From NCBI RefSeq assembly GCF_008120935.1, contig NZ_RDBO01000077.1:150020-214019 (forward strand): a stretch of DNA of 64,000 nucleotides. Direction: 5' to 3'. Below the pieces are notes generated by a model. That model was not told the DNA's origin and made no database searches. It saw nothing but the letters and a program-made list of their open reading frames with translations. Origin of the DNA: Streptomyces sp. sk2.1 (GTDB lineage Bacteria; Actinomycetota; Actinomycetes; Streptomycetales; Streptomycetaceae). The first letter of the stretch is position 1; the number at the start of each line of letters is the position of its first letter. Below, piece after piece: positions 17,132 to 26,691 of the stretch. The position numbers were made by a program, and so were the translations under genes.

Positions 17132-18127
17132 TCAGAGCTTGCGCAGGGACAGCCGCTGGACCTTGTGGTCCGGGCCCTTGCGCAGCACCAGGGTGGCACG
17201 GCCCCGGGTGGGCGCGACGTTCTCCACCAGATTCGGCTTGTTGATGGTCCGCCACATCGTCGCCGCGTACTCCATGGCCTCCTCCTCGGAGACCTGGGTG
17301 TACTTGCGGAAGTACGAGGACGGGTCCTGGAACGCGGTGTCGCGCAGCTTGCGGAAGCGGTTGAGGTACCAGGTCTCGATGTCCTCGGTGCGCGCGTCCA
17401 CGTACACGCTGAAGTCGAAGTAGTCGGCGAGCCCGACCCTGGTCCGGCCGTCCTTGCCGGGCATCGCGGGCTGGAGGACGTTGAGCCCCTCGACGATCAG
17501 GATGTCGGGGCGGCGCACGCTGAGCCGCTCGTCCGGGACGATGTCGTAGATCAGGTGCGAGTAGACGGGCGCCGTCACCTCGTCCTTGCCGGCCTTGATG
17601 TCGGCGACGAAACGGGTCAGGGCCCGCCGGTCGTACGACTCGGGGAAGCCCTTGCGGGACATCAGACCGCGGGCCCGCAGCTCCTTCATCGGCAGCAGGA
17701 AGCCGTCGGTGGTCACCAGCTCGACGCGCGGGTGCTCGGGCCAGCGGGCCAGCAGGGCCTGGAGGATGCGCGCGGTGGTGGACTTGCCGACCGCGACGCT
17801 GCCCGCGACGCCTATGACGAACGGGGTGCCGCGCTGCTCGCCGTGGCCGTTCCCGGCGTCCCCGAGGAAGGTGTTCAGCGCGCCGCGCAGGCCCGAGGTG
17901 GCCTGGACGTAGAGGTTGAGGAGCCGGGAGAGCGGCAGGTAGACGTCCCGTACCTCGTCCAGGTCGATGACGTCCCCGAGGCCGCGCAGCCGCTCGACCT
18001 CGTCGGCGCTCAGCGGCAGCGGGGTCTTGTCGCGCAGGGCGCTCCATTCGGCGCGGGACAGATCGACGTACGGCGTCGCCGCGGGTTCGGCGCGTCGGTG
18101 GGTGCTCCGTGGCGGCGAAGTGATCAC
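17132..18127 (-). CDS. coaA: Type I pantothenate kinase
   Basis: CoaA phosphorylates pantothenate with ATP, the first committed step of coenzyme A synthesis. The 331-residue protein has the P-loop GVAGSVAVGKST (about residues 105-116), the TTDGFLLPMKEL motif, the SHLIYDIVPDE stretch and the conserved DFSVYVDA followed by WYLNRF. The GTG at 18127 (MITSPPRSTHRR) gives the usual actinobacterial length. It is the only CoA-pathway gene here. acpS, which uses CoA to activate ACP, is 3 kb away on the other strand. Confidence 0.96.
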   Translation of the reverse strand: MITSPPRSTHRRAEPAATPYVDLSRAEWSALRDKTPLPLSADEVERLRGLGDVIDLDEVRDVYLPLSRLLNLYVQATSGLRGALNTFLGDAGNGHGEQRGTPFVIGVAGSVAVGKSTTARILQALLARWPEHPRVELVTTDGFLLPMKELRARGLMSRKGFPESYDRRALTRFVADIKAGKDEVTAPVYSHLIYDIVPDERLSVRRPDILIVEGLNVLQPAMPGKDGRTRVGLADYFDFSVYVDARTEDIETWYLNRFRKLRDTAFQDPSSYFRKYTQVSEEEAMEYAATMWRTINKPNLVENVAPTRGRATLVLRKGPDHKVQRLSLRKL

Positions 18128-18195
18128 GGGTTCATTGTCGCGGGAGTTCCGACGGAGTGGGGGGTGGGCTCGGTCACGTGGGGTACGGGTGGCGC

Positions 18196-18786
18196 CTACG
18201 GCCGGTCCACCTTTTCGAGCACGCAGAGGACCCCGCTGTCGGGGTCGCCGACGTAGGTCCACAGGACGGGGGAGCCGCGGTGGCCCCTGGCCTCCAGGAA
18301 GCCGCTGACGTCCTCGGCGGCGTACCCGGGGGCGAAGTCGAGGGTGACCCCGGTCGCGCCGTCCCGGTACGAGCCGTCGTCGGAGTCCCACGTCCCGGTG
18401 CCGCTCATCCTGGACGGGAGGTCGAAGCCGGAGTGGGTGCCCTCGTCGAAGTCCGCGTAGTCGCCGCAGGCCTCCGTGGTGCTGAAGGTGCCGTCCGCGG
18501 CGAGGACGAGGATCCCGCCGCGGTCGTCCTGCCAGGTGCCCGCCAGCTCGCTCGCGGTCAGCGCGAGCGGGGACCCGTCCGGCGGCGGGGCCGCGTTCAC
18601 GGCGCGCAGGGTGAGGAGCAGGGCGACCAGGACCAGGGGGACGAGGACCACGAGGACCGCCCCGATGGACAGCCCCAGCAGGATGCCGCCCCAGATCGGC
18701 ATCCGGAGCCTCGGCGGGGGCGGTACGGGCCAGGGACCCCGCGGCGGACGTCCCGACGGTGCCGCCGGTTCTCCGGTGCCGGACAT
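18196..18786 (-). CDS. Hypothetical membrane-anchored protein
   Basis: The function is unknown. The 196-residue product has a Pro-rich cytoplasmic N-terminus (about 30 residues), one long hydrophobic segment (GGILLGLSIGAVLVVLVPLV and onward, about residues 33-60), and an extracytoplasmic domain beginning LTASELAGTWQDDRGG. That domain resembles a small lipocalin/META-like beta-barrel (GTWxDDxGG ... GTFSTTEACGDY), as in several Streptomyces surface proteins; this is only an impression. GGAG lies 5 bp upstream of the ATG. coaA follows 68 bp downstream on the same strand. Confidence 0.8.
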   Translation of the reverse strand: MSGTGEPAAPSGRPPRGPWPVPPPPRLRMPIWGGILLGLSIGAVLVVLVPLVLVALLLTLRAVNAAPPPDGSPLALTASELAGTWQDDRGGILVLAADGTFSTTEACGDYADFDEGTHSGFDLPSRMSGTGTWDSDDGSYRDGATGVTLDFAPGYAAEDVSGFLEARGHRGSPVLWTYVGDPDSGVLCVLEKVDRP

Positions 18787-19217
18787 GCGCTCCACCCCCC
18801 GGTGCTCGGCCGGCGGGCGTCCGCGACGACCGTCGGCGACGCAATGATGCACCCGGGGGCGCCGGCCGCCGACGGCGGGGCCCGGTGCCGCGTCGCGACG
18901 GCCCGGCCCCGGGCCCGTTCCGGCCGGGACCCGGCGGGGCCCGACATCCTCCCGTACCTGCCGGGCGTCCGGTGCGGACGGGCACCGGACGCCCCGGTGC
19001 CGCGCCGCCGGCTCGGACGGGCACCGACCGCGCCGCGCCGTCGGCTCGCGGACCGCCGGGCGCGGGACGAGGGACGCCTCCAGGGCCCGTTCCCGCCGTT
19101 CCTTCCGCACCGGACGCCCCAGTGCCGCGCCGCCGTCCTCCCTGCCGCCCCGTGCGCCTTCTGCGACGATGCGGAGAGGAGGGGGGTTCGGCCGTGAATG
19201 GGCATGAAGGGAACGGT
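18787..19217. other. 431-bp intergenic region before glmS
   Basis: No convincing gene is present. It contains a 27-bp direct repeat with one mismatch (18984-19010 and 19109-19135). It must hold the divergent promoters of glmS and the minus-strand membrane gene, but no clear -35/-10 pair could be picked. I see nothing resembling a glmS ribozyme, as expected outside Firmicutes. Confidence 0.6.
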
Positions 19218-21065
19218 ATGTGCGGAATCGTCGGTTACGTCGGTGGGCAGTCGGCGCAGGACGTCGTCGTGGCGGGCCTCAAGCGCCTCGAATACCGGGG
19301 CTACGACTCGGCGGGCATCGCCGTCCTCGCGGACGGCGGTCTGGCCGCGACGAAGCGGGCCGGAAAGCTCGTCAACCTGGAGAAGGCACTGGTCGAGGCG
19401 CCGCTCCCGGCCGGGAACACGGGCATCGGGCACACCCGCTGGGCCACCCACGGCGCGCCCACCGACGCCAACGCCCACCCGCACCTGGACAACGCGGGAC
19501 GCGTCGCCGTCGTGCACAACGGGATCATCGAGAACTTCGCCGCCCTGCGCGCCGAACTCGCCGACCGCGGCCACGACCTGGCCTCCGAGACCGACACCGA
19601 GGTCGTCGCCCACCTGCTGGCCGAGGCGTTCTCCTCCTGCGCGGACCCGGCGGAGGCGATGCGGCAGGTCTGCCGCCGGCTGGAGGGCGCGTTCACCCTC
19701 GTGGCCGTGCACGCCGACGCGCCCGAGGTGGTCGTCGGGGCCCGGCGCAACTCGCCGCTCGTGGTGGGGGTGGGGGAGGACGAGGCGTTCCTGGCCTCCG
19801 ACGTGGCCGCGTTCATCGCGCACACCCGCTCCGCGATCGAACTGGGCCAGGACCAGGTGGTGGAACTGCGCCGGGAGGGCGTCACCGTCACCGACTTCGA
19901 CGGGCGCCCCGCCGAGGTCCGCAAGTACCACGTGGACTGGGACGTCTCCGCCGCCGAGAAGGGCGGCCACGACTCCTTCATGCTCAAGGAGATCGCCGAG
20001 CAGCCCGGGGCCGTCGCCGACACGCTGCTCGGGAGGATCGACGGCGAGGGCTCGCTCCGCCTCGACGAGGTGCGCATCCCGCCGCACGAGCTGCGGGAGG
20101 TCGACAAGGTCGTCGTCGTCGCCTGCGGCACCGCGTTCCACGCCGGGATGATCGCCAAGTACGCCATCGAGCACTGGACCCGCGTCCCCTGCGAGACCGA
20201 GCTGGCCAGCGAGTTCCGCTACCGCGACCCGATCCTCGACCACCGCACCCTGGTCGTCGCGATCTCCCAGTCCGGCGAGACGATGGACACCCTGATGGCC
20301 GTGCGGCACGCCCGCGAACAGGGCGCGAAGGTCCTGGCCATCTGCAACACCAACGGCTCCACGATCCCCCGGGAGTCCGACGCCGTGCTCTACACGCACG
20401 CCGGACCCGAGGTCGCCGTCGCCTCCACCAAGGCGTTCCTCACCCAGTTGGTCGCCTGCTACCTCGTCGCCCTGTACCTCGGACAGGTCCGCGGCACGAA
20501 GTGGGGCGACGAGATCCGCACCGTCGTCCGCCAGCTCTCCGAGATCCCCGGGGCGGTCGAACGGGTCCTGGAGACCATGGAGCCGGTGCGCGAACTCGCC
20601 CGCTCCCTCGCCGCCCACGACACGGTGCTCTTCCTCGGCCGCCACGTCGGCTACCCGGTGGCCCTGGAGGGCGCGTTGAAGCTCAAGGAACTGGCGTACA
20701 TGCACGCCGAGGGCTTCGCCGCGGGCGAGCTCAAGCACGGGCCGATCGCGCTCGTCGAGGCCGGGCTGCCGGTCGTGGTGGTGGTGCCCCCGCCGCGCGA
20801 CCGGTCGGTGCTGCACGACAAGATCGTGTCGAACATCCAGGAGATCCGGGCCCGCGGCGCCCGCACCGTCGTCATCGCCGAGGAGGGCGACGAGGCGGTC
20901 GTCCCGTACGCCGACCACCTGATCCGGATCCCCGTTGCGCCTACGCTGCTTCAGCCGCTGGTGTCCACCGTGCCGTTGCAGGTCTTCGCCTGCGAACTGG
21001 CCCGGGCCCGCGGCAACGACGTGGACCAGCCGCGCAATCTGGCGAAGTCCGTGACCGTGGAGTAG
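19218..21065 (+). CDS. glmS: Glutamine--fructose-6-phosphate aminotransferase (isomerizing)
   Basis: GlmS makes glucosamine-6-phosphate from fructose-6-phosphate and glutamine, the entry to amino-sugar synthesis. The 615-residue protein begins MCGIVGYVGG, so Cys becomes the N-terminal nucleophile after Met removal. The glutaminase domain (about 1-220) shows GHTRWATHG and HNGIIENF. Two SIS domains follow (CGTAFHAG, SQSGETMDT, STKAFLTQ), and the C-terminus DQPRNLAKSVTVE is the conserved isomerase tail. I chose the ATG at 19218 for this reason, with AAGGGA 6 bp upstream. acpS follows 20 bp downstream. Confidence 0.97.
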   Translation: MCGIVGYVGGQSAQDVVVAGLKRLEYRGYDSAGIAVLADGGLAATKRAGKLVNLEKALVEAPLPAGNTGIGHTRWATHGAPTDANAHPHLDNAGRVAVVHNGIIENFAALRAELADRGHDLASETDTEVVAHLLAEAFSSCADPAEAMRQVCRRLEGAFTLVAVHADAPEVVVGARRNSPLVVGVGEDEAFLASDVAAFIAHTRSAIELGQDQVVELRREGVTVTDFDGRPAEVRKYHVDWDVSAAEKGGHDSFMLKEIAEQPGAVADTLLGRIDGEGSLRLDEVRIPPHELREVDKVVVVACGTAFHAGMIAKYAIEHWTRVPCETELASEFRYRDPILDHRTLVVAISQSGETMDTLMAVRHAREQGAKVLAICNTNGSTIPRESDAVLYTHAGPEVAVASTKAFLTQLVACYLVALYLGQVRGTKWGDEIRTVVRQLSEIPGAVERVLETMEPVRELARSLAAHDTVLFLGRHVGYPVALEGALKLKELAYMHAEGFAAGELKHGPIALVEAGLPVVVVVPPPRDRSVLHDKIVSNIQEIRARGARTVVIAEEGDEAVVPYADHLIRIPVAPTLLQPLVSTVPLQVFACELARARGNDVDQPRNLAKSVTVE

Positions 21066-21085
21066 CGAGGGATGAGGGGACGCCC

Positions 21086-21454
21086 GTGATCATCGGGGTC
21101 GGGATCGACGTGGCCGAGATCGAACGGTTCGACGCGGCGCTGCGGCGCACACCGCAGATGGCCGAACGGCTCTTCGTCGAGAGCGAGTTGCTGCTGCCCA
21201 GTGGCGACCGGCGGGGCATCGCCTCGCTCGCCGCCCGGTTCGCCGCGAAGGAGGCCCTGGCGAAGGCGCTCGGCGCGCCGGGCGGACTGCTCTGGACGGA
21301 CGCCGAAGTGTACGTCGAGGACAGCGGCCGGCCCCGGCTGCGGGTGAGCGGCACGGTCGCCGCCCGCGCGGCCGAACTGGGCGTGCGGCACTGGCACGTC
21401 TCGCTCAGCCACGACGCGGGAGTGGCGTCGGCCGTGGTGATCGCGGAGGGTTGA
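21086..21454 (+). CDS. acpS: Holo-[acyl-carrier-protein] synthase
   Basis: AcpS transfers 4'-phosphopantetheine from CoA to the Ser of acyl carrier protein, activating fatty-acid synthesis. The 122-residue protein contains GIDVAEIERF (metal Asp8), ARFAAKEALAKAL with the catalytic Glu, and the C-terminal SLSHDAGVASAVVI. The start is GTG 21086. It lies 20 bp after glmS and 4 bp before nnr, so these genes form an operon. Confidence 0.95.
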   Translation: MIIGVGIDVAEIERFDAALRRTPQMAERLFVESELLLPSGDRRGIASLAARFAAKEALAKALGAPGGLLWTDAEVYVEDSGRPRLRVSGTVAARAAELGVRHWHVSLSHDAGVASAVVIAEG

Positions 21455-21458
21455 GCAC

Positions 21459-22961
21459 ATGCGTACCGCGTACAGCGTCGAGACCGTACGGGCCGCCGAG
21501 CGGGCCCTGATGGCCCGCCTCCCCGAGGGCGCCCTGATGCAACGTGCCGCCGCCGGGCTCGCGGCGGCCTGCGCCGACGTGCTGCGCGGGCGCGGCCGGG
21601 TGTACGGGGCCCGGATCGTCCTCCTGGTGGGCAGCGGCGACAACGGGGGCGACGCGCTGTACGCGGGCGCCCGGCTGGCCCGCCGGGGCGCGGGCGTGCG
21701 CGCCGTGCTCACCGCACCGGGCCGCGCCCACGCGGGCGGACTCGCCGCGCTGCTCGCGGCCGGCGGACGGGTGACGGACGGACCGGCGGACACGGCGGGG
21801 GACGGGCCGTCGGACGCGGCCGCGGACGTGGTGGCGGACGCCTGGGGCGGGCACGTCGACCTCGTCGTGGACGGCGTCACCGGCATCGGCGGACGCGGCG
21901 GGCTGCGCCCGGGGGCCGCCGCGCTCGTGCGGGCCTTCGCGGCGACCGGCGCGCCCCTGCTCGCCGTCGACCTGCCCAGCGGGGTCGAGGCCGACACCGG
22001 CGAGGTGCTCGGCGACGCGGTGCGCGCCGACGCCACCGTCACCTTCGGCACGTACAAGCCGGGCCTGCTCGTCGACCCCGCCGCCGAACTCGCGGGCGCG
22101 CTGCGCCTCGTGGACATCGGGCTCGGTCCGGAACTGCCCGCGGTGCCCGACCTGGAGGCGCTCCAGTACGCGGACGTCGCCGCGCTGCTGCCGGTGCCCG
22201 GCGGCGGGAGCGACAAGTACCGGCGCGGGGTCGTCGGCGTCGTCGCGGGGTCCGCCCGCTACCCCGGGGCGGCGGTGCTGGCCGTCTCCGGGGCGCTGCG
22301 CGGCGGCGCGGGAGCCGTGCGGTACGTCGGTCCGGGCGCCGACGCGGTGATCGCGTGCCATCCGGAGACGCTGGTGCACACGGGACCGCCGTCGAAGGCG
22401 GGCCGGGTCCAGGCGTGGGTCGTGGGGCCCGGCCTCGGCGACGGTGCGGAGGCCGCCGGGGCGGTGGACGACGTACTGGCCACCGAGGTGCCGGTGCTCG
22501 TCGACGCGGACGGGCTGCGGCTGCTCGACGCCGCCGCCGTGCGCGCCCGCACCGCGCCGACCGTCCTCACCCCGCACGCCGGGGAGGCCGCCGCGCTGCT
22601 GGGCGTGGCGCGCGAGGAGGTCGAGGCGGGGCGGCTCGCCGCAGTGCGCGAACTGGCCGCCCGCCACCGCGCCACGGTCCTGCTCAAGGGCTCCACGACG
22701 CTGGTCGCCGCCGGCACCGGGGACGCCCCGGTGCGGGTCAATCCGACCGGTACCGCCTGGCTGGCCACGGCCGGCAGCGGCGACGTCCTCTCCGGCCTGA
22801 TCGGCTCCCTGCTGGCCGCGGGCCTGGCCCCGCGCGACGCCGCGTCGGTCGGCGCCCATCTGCACGGACTGGCCGCCCGGCTCGCCGCCGACGGTGCCCC
22901 CGTCGCCGCGCAGGACGTCGCGGAGGCGATCCCGGCGGCGTGGCGGGACGTGGGGGCCTGA
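21459..22961 (+). CDS. nnr: Bifunctional NAD(P)H-hydrate epimerase / ADP-dependent dehydratase
   Basis: This repair enzyme restores damaged NAD(P)HX. The 500-residue protein fuses the YjeF N-terminal epimerase domain (about 1-215; GSGDNGGDALYAGARLARRG and DLPSGVEADTGEV) to a ribokinase-like dehydratase domain (about 230-500; SDKYRRGVVGVVAGS, LTPHAGEAAALLG, and GSGDVLSGLIGSLLA with the catalytic Asp). The ATG is 4 bp after acpS, in the same operon. The acidic Gly/Asp-rich stretch at residues 105-130 is a species-specific insert in the epimerase domain. Confidence 0.95.
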   Translation: MRTAYSVETVRAAERALMARLPEGALMQRAAAGLAAACADVLRGRGRVYGARIVLLVGSGDNGGDALYAGARLARRGAGVRAVLTAPGRAHAGGLAALLAAGGRVTDGPADTAGDGPSDAAADVVADAWGGHVDLVVDGVTGIGGRGGLRPGAAALVRAFAATGAPLLAVDLPSGVEADTGEVLGDAVRADATVTFGTYKPGLLVDPAAELAGALRLVDIGLGPELPAVPDLEALQYADVAALLPVPGGGSDKYRRGVVGVVAGSARYPGAAVLAVSGALRGGAGAVRYVGPGADAVIACHPETLVHTGPPSKAGRVQAWVVGPGLGDGAEAAGAVDDVLATEVPVLVDADGLRLLDAAAVRARTAPTVLTPHAGEAAALLGVAREEVEAGRLAAVRELAARHRATVLLKGSTTLVAAGTGDAPVRVNPTGTAWLATAGSGDVLSGLIGSLLAAGLAPRDAASVGAHLHGLAARLAADGAPVAAQDVAEAIPAAWRDVGA

Positions 22962-23021
22962 GCGATCCTGGGCGCAGGCGGACACCGACCGGACCGAAGG
23001 ACGCCGACAGGAGGACCGACC

Positions 23022-23408
23022 GTGGGCAGCAGCGACGAGGTGCGCGTACGCCGGGTGTACGAGCCGAAGGAGGCCGGGGACGGCACCCGCGTCCTGGTCG
23101 ATCGGCTCTGGCCGCGCGGCGAGTCCAAGGAGAGGGCGGCGATCGACAGGTGGCTCAAGGACATCACCCCGTCCGATGAGCTCCGTGCCTGGTACCACGA
23201 GGACCGCACCGCCATCCGCTACGACGAGTTCGTCGACCGCTACCGCGCCGAACTGGCCGACCCCGTCCACACGGCGGCCGTCCGGGAGCTGGTCGAACTG
23301 GTCCGGGAGGGCGGCCCGGTGACCCTGGTCACAGCGGTCAAGGACGTGCCGCACAGTCATGTCCCGGTCATCGTCGACCACCTGGAGCACGAACTGCGCA
23401 GGCGTTGA
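23022..23408 (+). CDS. DUF488 family protein
   Basis: This 128-residue protein has the DUF488 pattern: RVRRVYEPKEAGDGTRVLVD, then LWPRG, SDELRAWYHED, FVDRYRAEL and VTAVKDVPHSHV. The family is widespread, small and of unproven function. The GTG start follows CAGGAGG. It lies between nnr and alr and is probably co-transcribed. Confidence 0.88.
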   Translation: MGSSDEVRVRRVYEPKEAGDGTRVLVDRLWPRGESKERAAIDRWLKDITPSDELRAWYHEDRTAIRYDEFVDRYRAELADPVHTAAVRELVELVREGGPVTLVTAVKDVPHSHVPVIVDHLEHELRRR

Positions 23409-23514
23409 GAGCCGGTCGGGGGCCGTCCGGCGGGTCCTGGGGCGCCCCGCGCCCGGCGGGCACCCGGCCCGCCGCCCCGGTACCCCGCCGTAGAGCTCTG
23501 AGAGACTGGGCGCG

Positions 23515-24669
23515 ATGAACGAGACAGCGTCCTTGAGAGCCCGTGCCGAGATCGACCTCGCCGCATTGCGTGCCAATGTGCGCGAACTGCGCGCACGGGC
23601 GGCGGGCGCGCAACTCATGGCCGTCGTCAAGTCCGACGCCTACGGGCACGGGGCGGTGCCCTGCGCCCGCGCCGCGCTGGAGGCCGGGGCGACCTGGCTG
23701 GGCACCGCCACGCCGCAGGAGGCGCTCGCCCTGCGGGCCGCCGGACTCGGCGGCCGGGTGATGTGCTGGCTGTGGACCCCGGGCGGCCCCTGGCGCGAGG
23801 CGATCGAGGCCGACATCGACGTGTCGGTGAGCGGGATGTGGGCCCTGCGCGAGGTCCTCGCCGCGGCCGGGGAGGCGGGCGCGCCGGCCCGGGTCCAGCT
23901 CAAGGCCGACACCGGCCTCGGACGCAACGGCTGCCAGCCCGCCGACTGGCCGGAACTGGTCGCCGCCGCCCGCGCCGCCGAGGCCGCGGGCAGCATCCGG
24001 ATCACCGGCCTGTGGTCCCACTTCGCCTGCGCCGACGAGCCCGGCCACCCCTCCATCGCCGCCCAGCTGACCGCGTTCCGGGACATGGTGGCGTACGCGG
24101 AGAAGGAGGGCGTCGACCCCGAGGTGCGCCACATGGCCAACTCCCCGGCGACGCTGACGCTCCCCGAGGCGCACTTCGACCTGGTGCGGACCGGGATCGC
24201 GATGTACGGCATCTCGCCCAGCCCCGAGCTGGGCACCCCGGCCGACTTCGGGCTGCGCCCCGTCATGACGCTCGCCGCCTCGATCGCCCTGGTCAAGCGG
24301 GTGCCGGCCGGGCACGGGATCAGCTACGGCCACCACTACACCACCACCGCCGAGACCACCCTGGGCCTGGTGCCGGTCGGCTACGCGGACGGCATCCCGC
24401 GCCACGCCTCCGGCCGCGGCCCGGTCCTGGTCGGCGGCGTCACCCGGCGGATCGCGGGCCGGGTCGCGATGGACCAGTTCGTCGTCGACCTGGGCGGGGA
24501 CGAGGTCGGGGTGGGCAGCGAGGCGGTGCTCTTCGGCCCGGGGGACCGGGGCGAGCCCACCGCCGAGGACTGGGCGCGGGCCGCCGACACTATCGCGTAC
24601 GAGATCGTCACCCGGATCGGTACCCGCGTGCCGCGCGTGCACCTGAACGCGACCCCCGCCGAGTCCTGA
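23515..24669 (+). CDS. alr: Alanine racemase
   Basis: Alr is a PLP enzyme that supplies D-alanine for peptidoglycan. The 384-residue protein has the PLP lysine Lys39 in MAVVKSDAYGHGA and the second catalytic residue Tyr271 in GHGISYGHHY. It also has the C-terminal beta domain with GRVAMDQFVVD. It follows DUF488 after 106 bp, in a run of cell-envelope genes (glmS, alr) together with tsaE. The length is normal. Confidence 0.97.
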   Translation: MNETASLRARAEIDLAALRANVRELRARAAGAQLMAVVKSDAYGHGAVPCARAALEAGATWLGTATPQEALALRAAGLGGRVMCWLWTPGGPWREAIEADIDVSVSGMWALREVLAAAGEAGAPARVQLKADTGLGRNGCQPADWPELVAAARAAEAAGSIRITGLWSHFACADEPGHPSIAAQLTAFRDMVAYAEKEGVDPEVRHMANSPATLTLPEAHFDLVRTGIAMYGISPSPELGTPADFGLRPVMTLAASIALVKRVPAGHGISYGHHYTTTAETTLGLVPVGYADGIPRHASGRGPVLVGGVTRRIAGRVAMDQFVVDLGGDEVGVGSEAVLFGPGDRGEPTAEDWARAADTIAYEIVTRIGTRVPRVHLNATPAES

Positions 24670-24777
24670 CCGAACGTGCACACCTGACCGGGCACGATTG
24701 ACCGGGCACGGTCCGAGTCACGGCCGGAACGGGCCGGTCCCGACCTGACGGATACGACCGACGAGGAGCGCGGCACG

Positions 24778-26001
24778 GTGAGCGAGATCGGTGCGGGGGA
24801 CGCGGTGACGACGGCCGCCACGGCGGCCGGCTGGCGCCGGGCGGGCATCGCCGGAGCGGCCATAGGCGTGCTCGCGGCGGGCGCGGCGGCCGGTGTCGCG
24901 GTCGAACGGCTCACCGTCGGCCGGGGCATGCGCCGCAGGGCCAGGCTGACGCTGGACGCCACGGGCCCGTACGGCTCGCTGCGCGGGATGCCGGGCCGGG
25001 CCACGGCCGACGACGGCACCGAGCTGTACTACGAGGTCGACGAGGTCGAGCCGGACGGCGGCACGGCGGACGCCCCGGCCGACGACGACGCCACGGGCAC
25101 CGGAACGCGCCGCCGCAGGCTCTTCGGCCGCAAGGCCCCCGCGCCCGTCACCGTGATCTTCAGCCACGGCTACTGCCTCGGGCAGGACTCCTGGCACTTC
25201 CAGCGGGCGGCGCTGCGCGGACTGGTCCGCACCGTCCACTGGGACCAGCGCAGCCACGGCCGCTCCGAGCGGGGCCGGTCCCAGGCCCAGGGGGTGCCGG
25301 TCGGCATCGACCGGCTCGGCCGCGATCTGATGGCCGTGATCGAGGCGGCGGCCCCGGAGGGGCGGCTGGTGCTCGTCGGGCACTCGATGGGCGGCATGAC
25401 GATGATGGCGCTGGCCGACCAGTACCCCGCACTGATCCGGGACCGGGTCGCCGCCGTCGCGTTCGTCGGCACGTCGAGCGGGAAGCTGGGCGAGGTCAGC
25501 TTCGGGCTGCCGGTCGCGGGCGTGAACGCGGTGCGGCGGGTGCTGCCCGGGGTGCTCAGGGCGCTCGGCTCCCAGGCCGAACTGGTGGAGCGGGGCAGGC
25601 GGGCGACCGCCGACCTCTTCGCGGGGCTGATCAAGCGGTACTCGTTCGGTTCGCGGGACGTCGACCCGTCGGTCGCGCGGTTCGCCGAGCGGCTCATCGA
25701 GTCCACCCCGATCGACGTGGTCGCCGAGTTCTACCCGGCCTTCACCGAACACGACAAGAGCGCCGCGCTGCCCGCCTTCCGGGACGTCCCGGTGCTGATC
25801 CTGGCGGGCGACAAGGACCTGGTGACGCCCGCCTCGCACAGCGAGGCCATCGCGGACCGGCTCCCGGACGCGGAGCTGGTGATCGTGCCGGACGCCGGCC
25901 ACCTGGTGATGCTGGAGCACCCCGAGACGGTCACGGACCGGCTGGCGGACCTGCTGGCCCGGGTCGGCGCGGTGCCGGCGGCGAAGCCGCGGGGCCGGTG
26001 A
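24778..26001 (+). CDS. Membrane-anchored alpha/beta hydrolase
   Basis: This 407-residue protein has an N-terminal hydrophobic segment (residues about 20-42) and an alpha/beta-hydrolase domain from about residue 120. The oxyanion motif is FSHGYCLGQDSWHF, the nucleophile Ser lies in GHSMGGMTMM, the Asp in LAGDKDLVTP, and the His in DAGHLVMLEHPE, so the triad is complete. A basic/acidic linker (residues 85-118) separates anchor and enzyme. The substrate is unknown. It sits between alr and tsaE, a conserved neighbourhood in Streptomyces, which suggests an envelope lipid or ester substrate. Confidence 0.9.
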   Translation: MSEIGAGDAVTTAATAAGWRRAGIAGAAIGVLAAGAAAGVAVERLTVGRGMRRRARLTLDATGPYGSLRGMPGRATADDGTELYYEVDEVEPDGGTADAPADDDATGTGTRRRRLFGRKAPAPVTVIFSHGYCLGQDSWHFQRAALRGLVRTVHWDQRSHGRSERGRSQAQGVPVGIDRLGRDLMAVIEAAAPEGRLVLVGHSMGGMTMMALADQYPALIRDRVAAVAFVGTSSGKLGEVSFGLPVAGVNAVRRVLPGVLRALGSQAELVERGRRATADLFAGLIKRYSFGSRDVDPSVARFAERLIESTPIDVVAEFYPAFTEHDKSAALPAFRDVPVLILAGDKDLVTPASHSEAIADRLPDAELVIVPDAGHLVMLEHPETVTDRLADLLARVGAVPAAKPRGR

Positions 26002-26060
26002 CCGGGCGGCGCGTTCCGCCCGCCGCGTCGCCACCGCCCGATCCTCTAACGTTGGCGGGC

Positions 26061-26591
26061 ATGGAAGCACCGCACAACAGCCCTGCGGCCGAGACCGTCG
26101 GGAACGCCGCGCCGGACGGCGTCACCGTGAGCCTCCCCGTCGAGTCCCCCGAACAGATGCAGGCCCTGGGGCGCCGGATCGCCGGCATCCTGCGCCCCGG
26201 CGACCTCGTGATGCTCACCGGCGAGCTCGGCGCAGGGAAGACGACGCTGACCCGGGGGCTCGGCGAGGGCCTCGGCGTGCGCGGCGCGGTCACCTCTCCC
26301 ACCTTCGTGATCGCCCGCGTCCACCCGTCGCTGACCGGCGGCCCGGCGCTGGTCCACGTCGACGCGTACCGCCTGGGCGGCGGGCTCGACGAGATGGAGG
26401 ACCTGGACCTCGACGTGTCGCTGCCGGAGTCGGTGGTGGTCGTGGAGTGGGGCGAGGGCAAGGTCGAGGAGCTGTCGGACGACCGGCTCCACGTGGTGAT
26501 CGACCGCGCGGTCGGCGACACGGACGACGAGCGGCGCGAGGTGACGCTGATCGGCATCGGCGCGCGCTGGGCGGGGCTGCGCGAGTTCTAG
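26061..26591 (+). CDS. tsaE: tRNA t6A synthesis ATPase TsaE
   Basis: TsaE is the ATPase of the TsaBDE complex that makes N6-threonylcarbamoyladenosine at position 37 of ANN-decoding tRNAs. The 176-residue protein has Walker A GELGAGKTTLTRG (about 54-66), the switch VTSPTFVIARVH, DAYRLGGGLDEMEDLDLD, and VVVVEWGEGK. Its N-terminus is about 25 residues longer than in E. coli. tsaB and tsaD are encoded 1.2-3.5 kb downstream, interrupted here by two unrelated genes. Confidence 0.95.
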   Translation: MEAPHNSPAAETVGNAAPDGVTVSLPVESPEQMQALGRRIAGILRPGDLVMLTGELGAGKTTLTRGLGEGLGVRGAVTSPTFVIARVHPSLTGGPALVHVDAYRLGGGLDEMEDLDLDVSLPESVVVVEWGEGKVEELSDDRLHVVIDRAVGDTDDERREVTLIGIGARWAGLREF

Positions 26592-26651
26592 GACGTTCCC
26601 GGCCGACCGGGACTTTCGGAACGCGCCCCGACGGCCCCGGGCACCGGGCGG

Positions 26652-26679
26652 GCCCGAGGGGCGGGAACCCGCCCTCGGC
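26652..26679 (+). terminator. Imperfect hairpin after tsaE
   Basis: GCCCGAGGGGCGGG (26652-26665) pairs with CCCGCCCTCGGC (26668-26679), with two single-base bulges and a 2-nt apex. It probably ends the glmS-tsaE transcript. Confidence 0.5.
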
Positions 26680-26691
26680 ACGTCATCCTTT

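Noticed and set aside
18984..19135. 27-bp direct repeat considered as an attachment site of an integrated element.
   Set aside because: The two copies are only about 125 bp apart and enclose no gene, and there is no integrase or tRNA gene nearby.
18787..19217. Possible glmS riboswitch/ribozyme or small gene before glmS.
   Set aside because: No ribozyme-like core could be recognised, the element is known from Firmicutes, and open frames here have neither start signals nor recognisable products.
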